A DNA stretch of 7,108 nt, taken from positions 1 to 7,108 of the forward strand of contig CAJPSJ010000101.1 of NCBI GenBank assembly GCA_905373295.1, in the 5' to 3' direction. Source of the DNA: an uncultured Campylobacter sp. Its GTDB lineage: Bacteria > Campylobacterota > Campylobacteria > Campylobacterales > Campylobacteraceae. Of this stretch, positions 5,750-7,108 are shown piece after piece. The position numbers and the translations under genes were made by a program. How positions within the stretch are numbered: the first letter of the stretch is position 1; the number at the start of each line of letters is the position of its first letter. The notes under the pieces were generated by a model, which saw only the letters and a program-made list of their open reading frames with translations, did not search any database and was not told where the DNA came from.

Positions 5750-7014
5750 TGAGCAAAAATCCCCTAATCTCGGTCATCATCCCCGTTTATAATGTCAAAG
5801 AATTTCTGCGCGCTTGCGTGGAGTGCATTACGGCGCAGACCTATGCGAACTTAGAAATTTTGCTCGTAGATGATGGCTCAAATGATGGTAGCGAGGCGAT
5901 TTGCGATGAATACGCTGCGCGCGATCCCCGTGTGCGTGTGTTGCATAGACTAAACGGCGGACAGGCTAGCGCGCGAAACGCTGCTTTGGATGTCGCTCGC
6001 GGGGAGTTTATCAGTTTCGTAGATAGCGACGATTTGATAAGTCTTGATTTGATTGAGACTCTTTTTCATCTTACGCAGAAATTTTGCACCAAAATCGCTA
6101 TGTGCGGCTACACGGCATTTAGCGACGAGAGTGAAATAAATAATTTCAAGGCGGCTTTAAATTCTAAAGAAAATCAAAATTCTAAAGGGATTAGCGATCC
6201 AGGAGGAGCTGCAAATTTAAATACCTGCGCAGGCGAATACAAAATATCGCCGCAAGAGCTTTTTAGACGCAGCTGCACGCAGGATCCGTATTTTAGCACC
6301 GCGGTTTGGCGCGCGCTGTTTGCTCGCGAAATTTTCACTGCTTTGCGCTTTCCTACGGGGCAGATCTATGAGGATGTGGCGATATTTTTTGATATTTTTA
6401 ACGCTTCTATTACGGCGTGCACGGATGAAATTTTATATTTTTACCGCGTAAGGGCGGGCTCGACCGTAAACTCATTCGCTCGCAGGCATCTAGCGGTCAT
6501 CGCTGCGGTGCGCCGCTATACCGAGGCGATCGCTGCGAATTATCCGAGCTTGGCGCGTGAGGCTAATTTCACTCGCTGCGAGTCCGCGCTGAATACGGCG
6601 TTTTTAATTATCAAATCGAGCTTTAACGCTGCAGGCTTGGATGGAGATGCAACTTCTCCTTCCGAGGCTAATACGTGCAGCTTGGCAAACGAGGCGGATT
6701 TGCGCGGTGCTGATAGTTTATCTTGCGCATGCGGTAAAAATTCCGCATTTAAAAATTCCGTCGGGCAAAATTATATGCGGAATTCTAAGCAAAATTCTGC
6801 GTCGCAAAGAAAGATCGCAGATCCCCGCTCGCCTTTAAACGCCGCAGAAGCTGCGGATCAGATCCGCTCACTGCACGCTTTGGTGCGCGAGCGGCTGGAT
6901 TTTGGATTTTTCGCAGCGTATGCAAGCCGCACGCAGACGCTGATGATGGTCTTATTTTACGCAAATCCCGCGCTTTTGCGGCTATTTTATAAAATTTATC
7001 GGAAGCTAAAATGA
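5749..7014 (+). CDS. GT2 family glycosyltransferase with two internal Asn/Ser-rich insertions
   Basis: An inverting GT-A glycosyltransferase of 421 residues. It has the classic N-terminus ISVIIPVYN (7-15), LLVDDGSNDGS (38-48), NGGQASARNAALDVARGEF, the metal-binding D92-S-D94-D95 and the putative base in YEDVAIFF (E208-D209). The C-terminus (LLRLFYKIYRKLK) is basic and amphipathic, suggesting membrane association. Compact relatives run near 310-330 residues. The excess is explained by an insertion at about 131-162 and a larger one at about 298-364. The position after a PglH-like gene matches PglI, the glucose-branch transferase of C. jejuni, but this sequence looks more like generic EPS-type GT2 enzymes than PglI, so no symbol is given. 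Its start overlaps the previous TAA by one base, and its TGA overlaps the next ATG (ATGA). Donor and linkage are unknown. Confidence 0.9.
   Translation: MSKNPLISVIIPVYNVKEFLRACVECITAQTYANLEILLVDDGSNDGSEAICDEYAARDPRVRVLHRLNGGQASARNAALDVARGEFISFVDSDDLISLDLIETLFHLTQKFCTKIAMCGYTAFSDESEINNFKAALNSKENQNSKGISDPGGAANLNTCAGEYKISPQELFRRSCTQDPYFSTAVWRALFAREIFTALRFPTGQIYEDVAIFFDIFNASITACTDEILYFYRVRAGSTVNSFARRHLAVIAAVRRYTEAIAANYPSLAREANFTRCESALNTAFLIIKSSFNAAGLDGDATSPSEANTCSLANEADLRGADSLSCACGKNSAFKNSVGQNYMRNSKQNSASQRKIADPRSPLNAAEAADQIRSLHALVRERLDFGFFAAYASRTQTLMMVLFYANPALLRLFYKIYRKLK
6139..6235 (+). repeat. Short AATT-core Asn-rich insertion in the GT2 gene (block 2)
   Basis: Four AATT tetramers (6142, 6160, 6178, 6214) all start at codon position 1 and are 18, 18 and 36 nt apart. 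They encode NF, NS, NS and NL. The segment lies between the CGYTAF strand and the ISPQELF helix of the GT2 fold, a naturally variable loop. It shares the AATTCTAAAG motif style with block 1, for example AATTCTAAAG at 2633 and 6160. Confidence 0.55.
6640..6840 (+). repeat. AATT-core Asn/Ser-rich insertion in the GT2 gene (block 3)
   Basis: Five AATT tetramers (6739, 6754, 6769, 6781, 6793) all start at codon position 1, with spacings of 15, 15, 12 and 12 nt, the same step sizes as in block 1. They encode a run of KNS, QNY, RNS and QNS units. One is a GAATTC site (6780). The preceding part (6640-6735) encodes a Ser/Ala/Cys-rich low-complexity stretch. The block separates the catalytic domain from the C-terminal amphipathic helices. 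Confidence 0.65.
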
Positions 7015-7108
7015 AAATTTTATTCGTCATCGCGGCTCTTAGAAACGGCGGCGCCGAGCGCGTGCTGCAGGTTTTGGCGAATCATTTTGTGCACGCAAAC
7101 GACGTTAC
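7011..7108 (+). CDS. GT4 glycosyltransferase, N-terminal fragment (runs off right edge)
   Basis: Only 32 complete codons are visible before the window ends. The start MKILFVIAALRNGGAERVLQ is the N-terminal Rossmann strand and glycine loop of GT4 enzymes, containing GGAERV as in the PglH-like protein upstream. 21 of the first 32 residues are identical between the two, so they are probably paralogues. The ATG overlaps the GT2 stop codon by 4 nt and has GGAAG (7001-7005) 5 nt upstream. In the C. jejuni locus the corresponding position is pglJ, but a 32-residue fragment cannot separate PglJ, PglH or another GT4. Confidence 0.8.
   Translation, partial: MKILFVIAALRNGGAERVLQVLANHFVHANDV

Overview
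The window is a stretch of one polysaccharide or glycan biosynthesis operon, with every gene on the + strand. It most resembles Campylobacter, in particular the higher-GC oral or gut species (the gracilis / rectus / showae group). The basis is the codon style (GCG/CGC-rich codons mixed with AAATTTT runs), AAGGAGG-type ribosome binding sites, a GalE C-terminus of epsilonproteobacterial type, and a glycosyltransferase that closely matches what I remember of Campylobacter PglH. The species is inference.

Layout, left to right: the 3' end of a UDP-hexose 4-epimerase gene (galE/gne, 1-371); an 81-bp AT-rich spacer; a 14-helix MOP/Wzx-type flippase (453-1991, TTG start); an iron-sulfur protein of the coenzyme F420 hydrogenase/dehydrogenase beta-subunit family (1988-3610, TTG start); a polysaccharide pyruvyl transferase family protein (3607-4668); a PglH-like GT4 glycosyltransferase (4670-5749); a GT2 glycosyltransferase (5749-7014); and the first 32 codons of a second GT4 glycosyltransferase (7011 to the right edge). 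From the flippase on, every junction is a 4-nt overlap, a 1-nt overlap or a 1-nt gap, so the genes look like one translationally coupled transcript.

Read together, the epimerase supplies UDP-GalNAc or UDP-Gal, the cytoplasmic GT4/GT2/GT4 enzymes build an oligosaccharide on a lipid carrier, and the flippase moves it to the periplasm. The order epimerase - exporter - PglH-like - GT2 - GT4 parallels the C. jejuni N-glycosylation (pgl) locus, where it is gne - pglK - pglH - pglI - pglJ. Here a Wzx-type flippase sits in the position of the ABC flippase PglK. A pair of genes (F420-beta-like iron-sulfur protein plus pyruvyl-transferase family protein) is inserted before the PglH-like gene, which suggests a modified glycan. 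An LOS or other surface glycan locus is the alternative.

The most unusual sequence feature is a set of Asn-rich, in-frame insertions built on AATT cores: one large block in the F420-beta-like gene (about 2411-2735) and two smaller ones in the GT2 gene (about 6139-6235 and 6640-6840). They lie in probable inter-domain or loop positions and look like a dispersed, protein-tolerated repeat. No tRNA, rRNA, CRISPR array, insertion sequence, clear intrinsic terminator or phase-variable poly-G tract was seen. The only non-coding stretch is 372-452.
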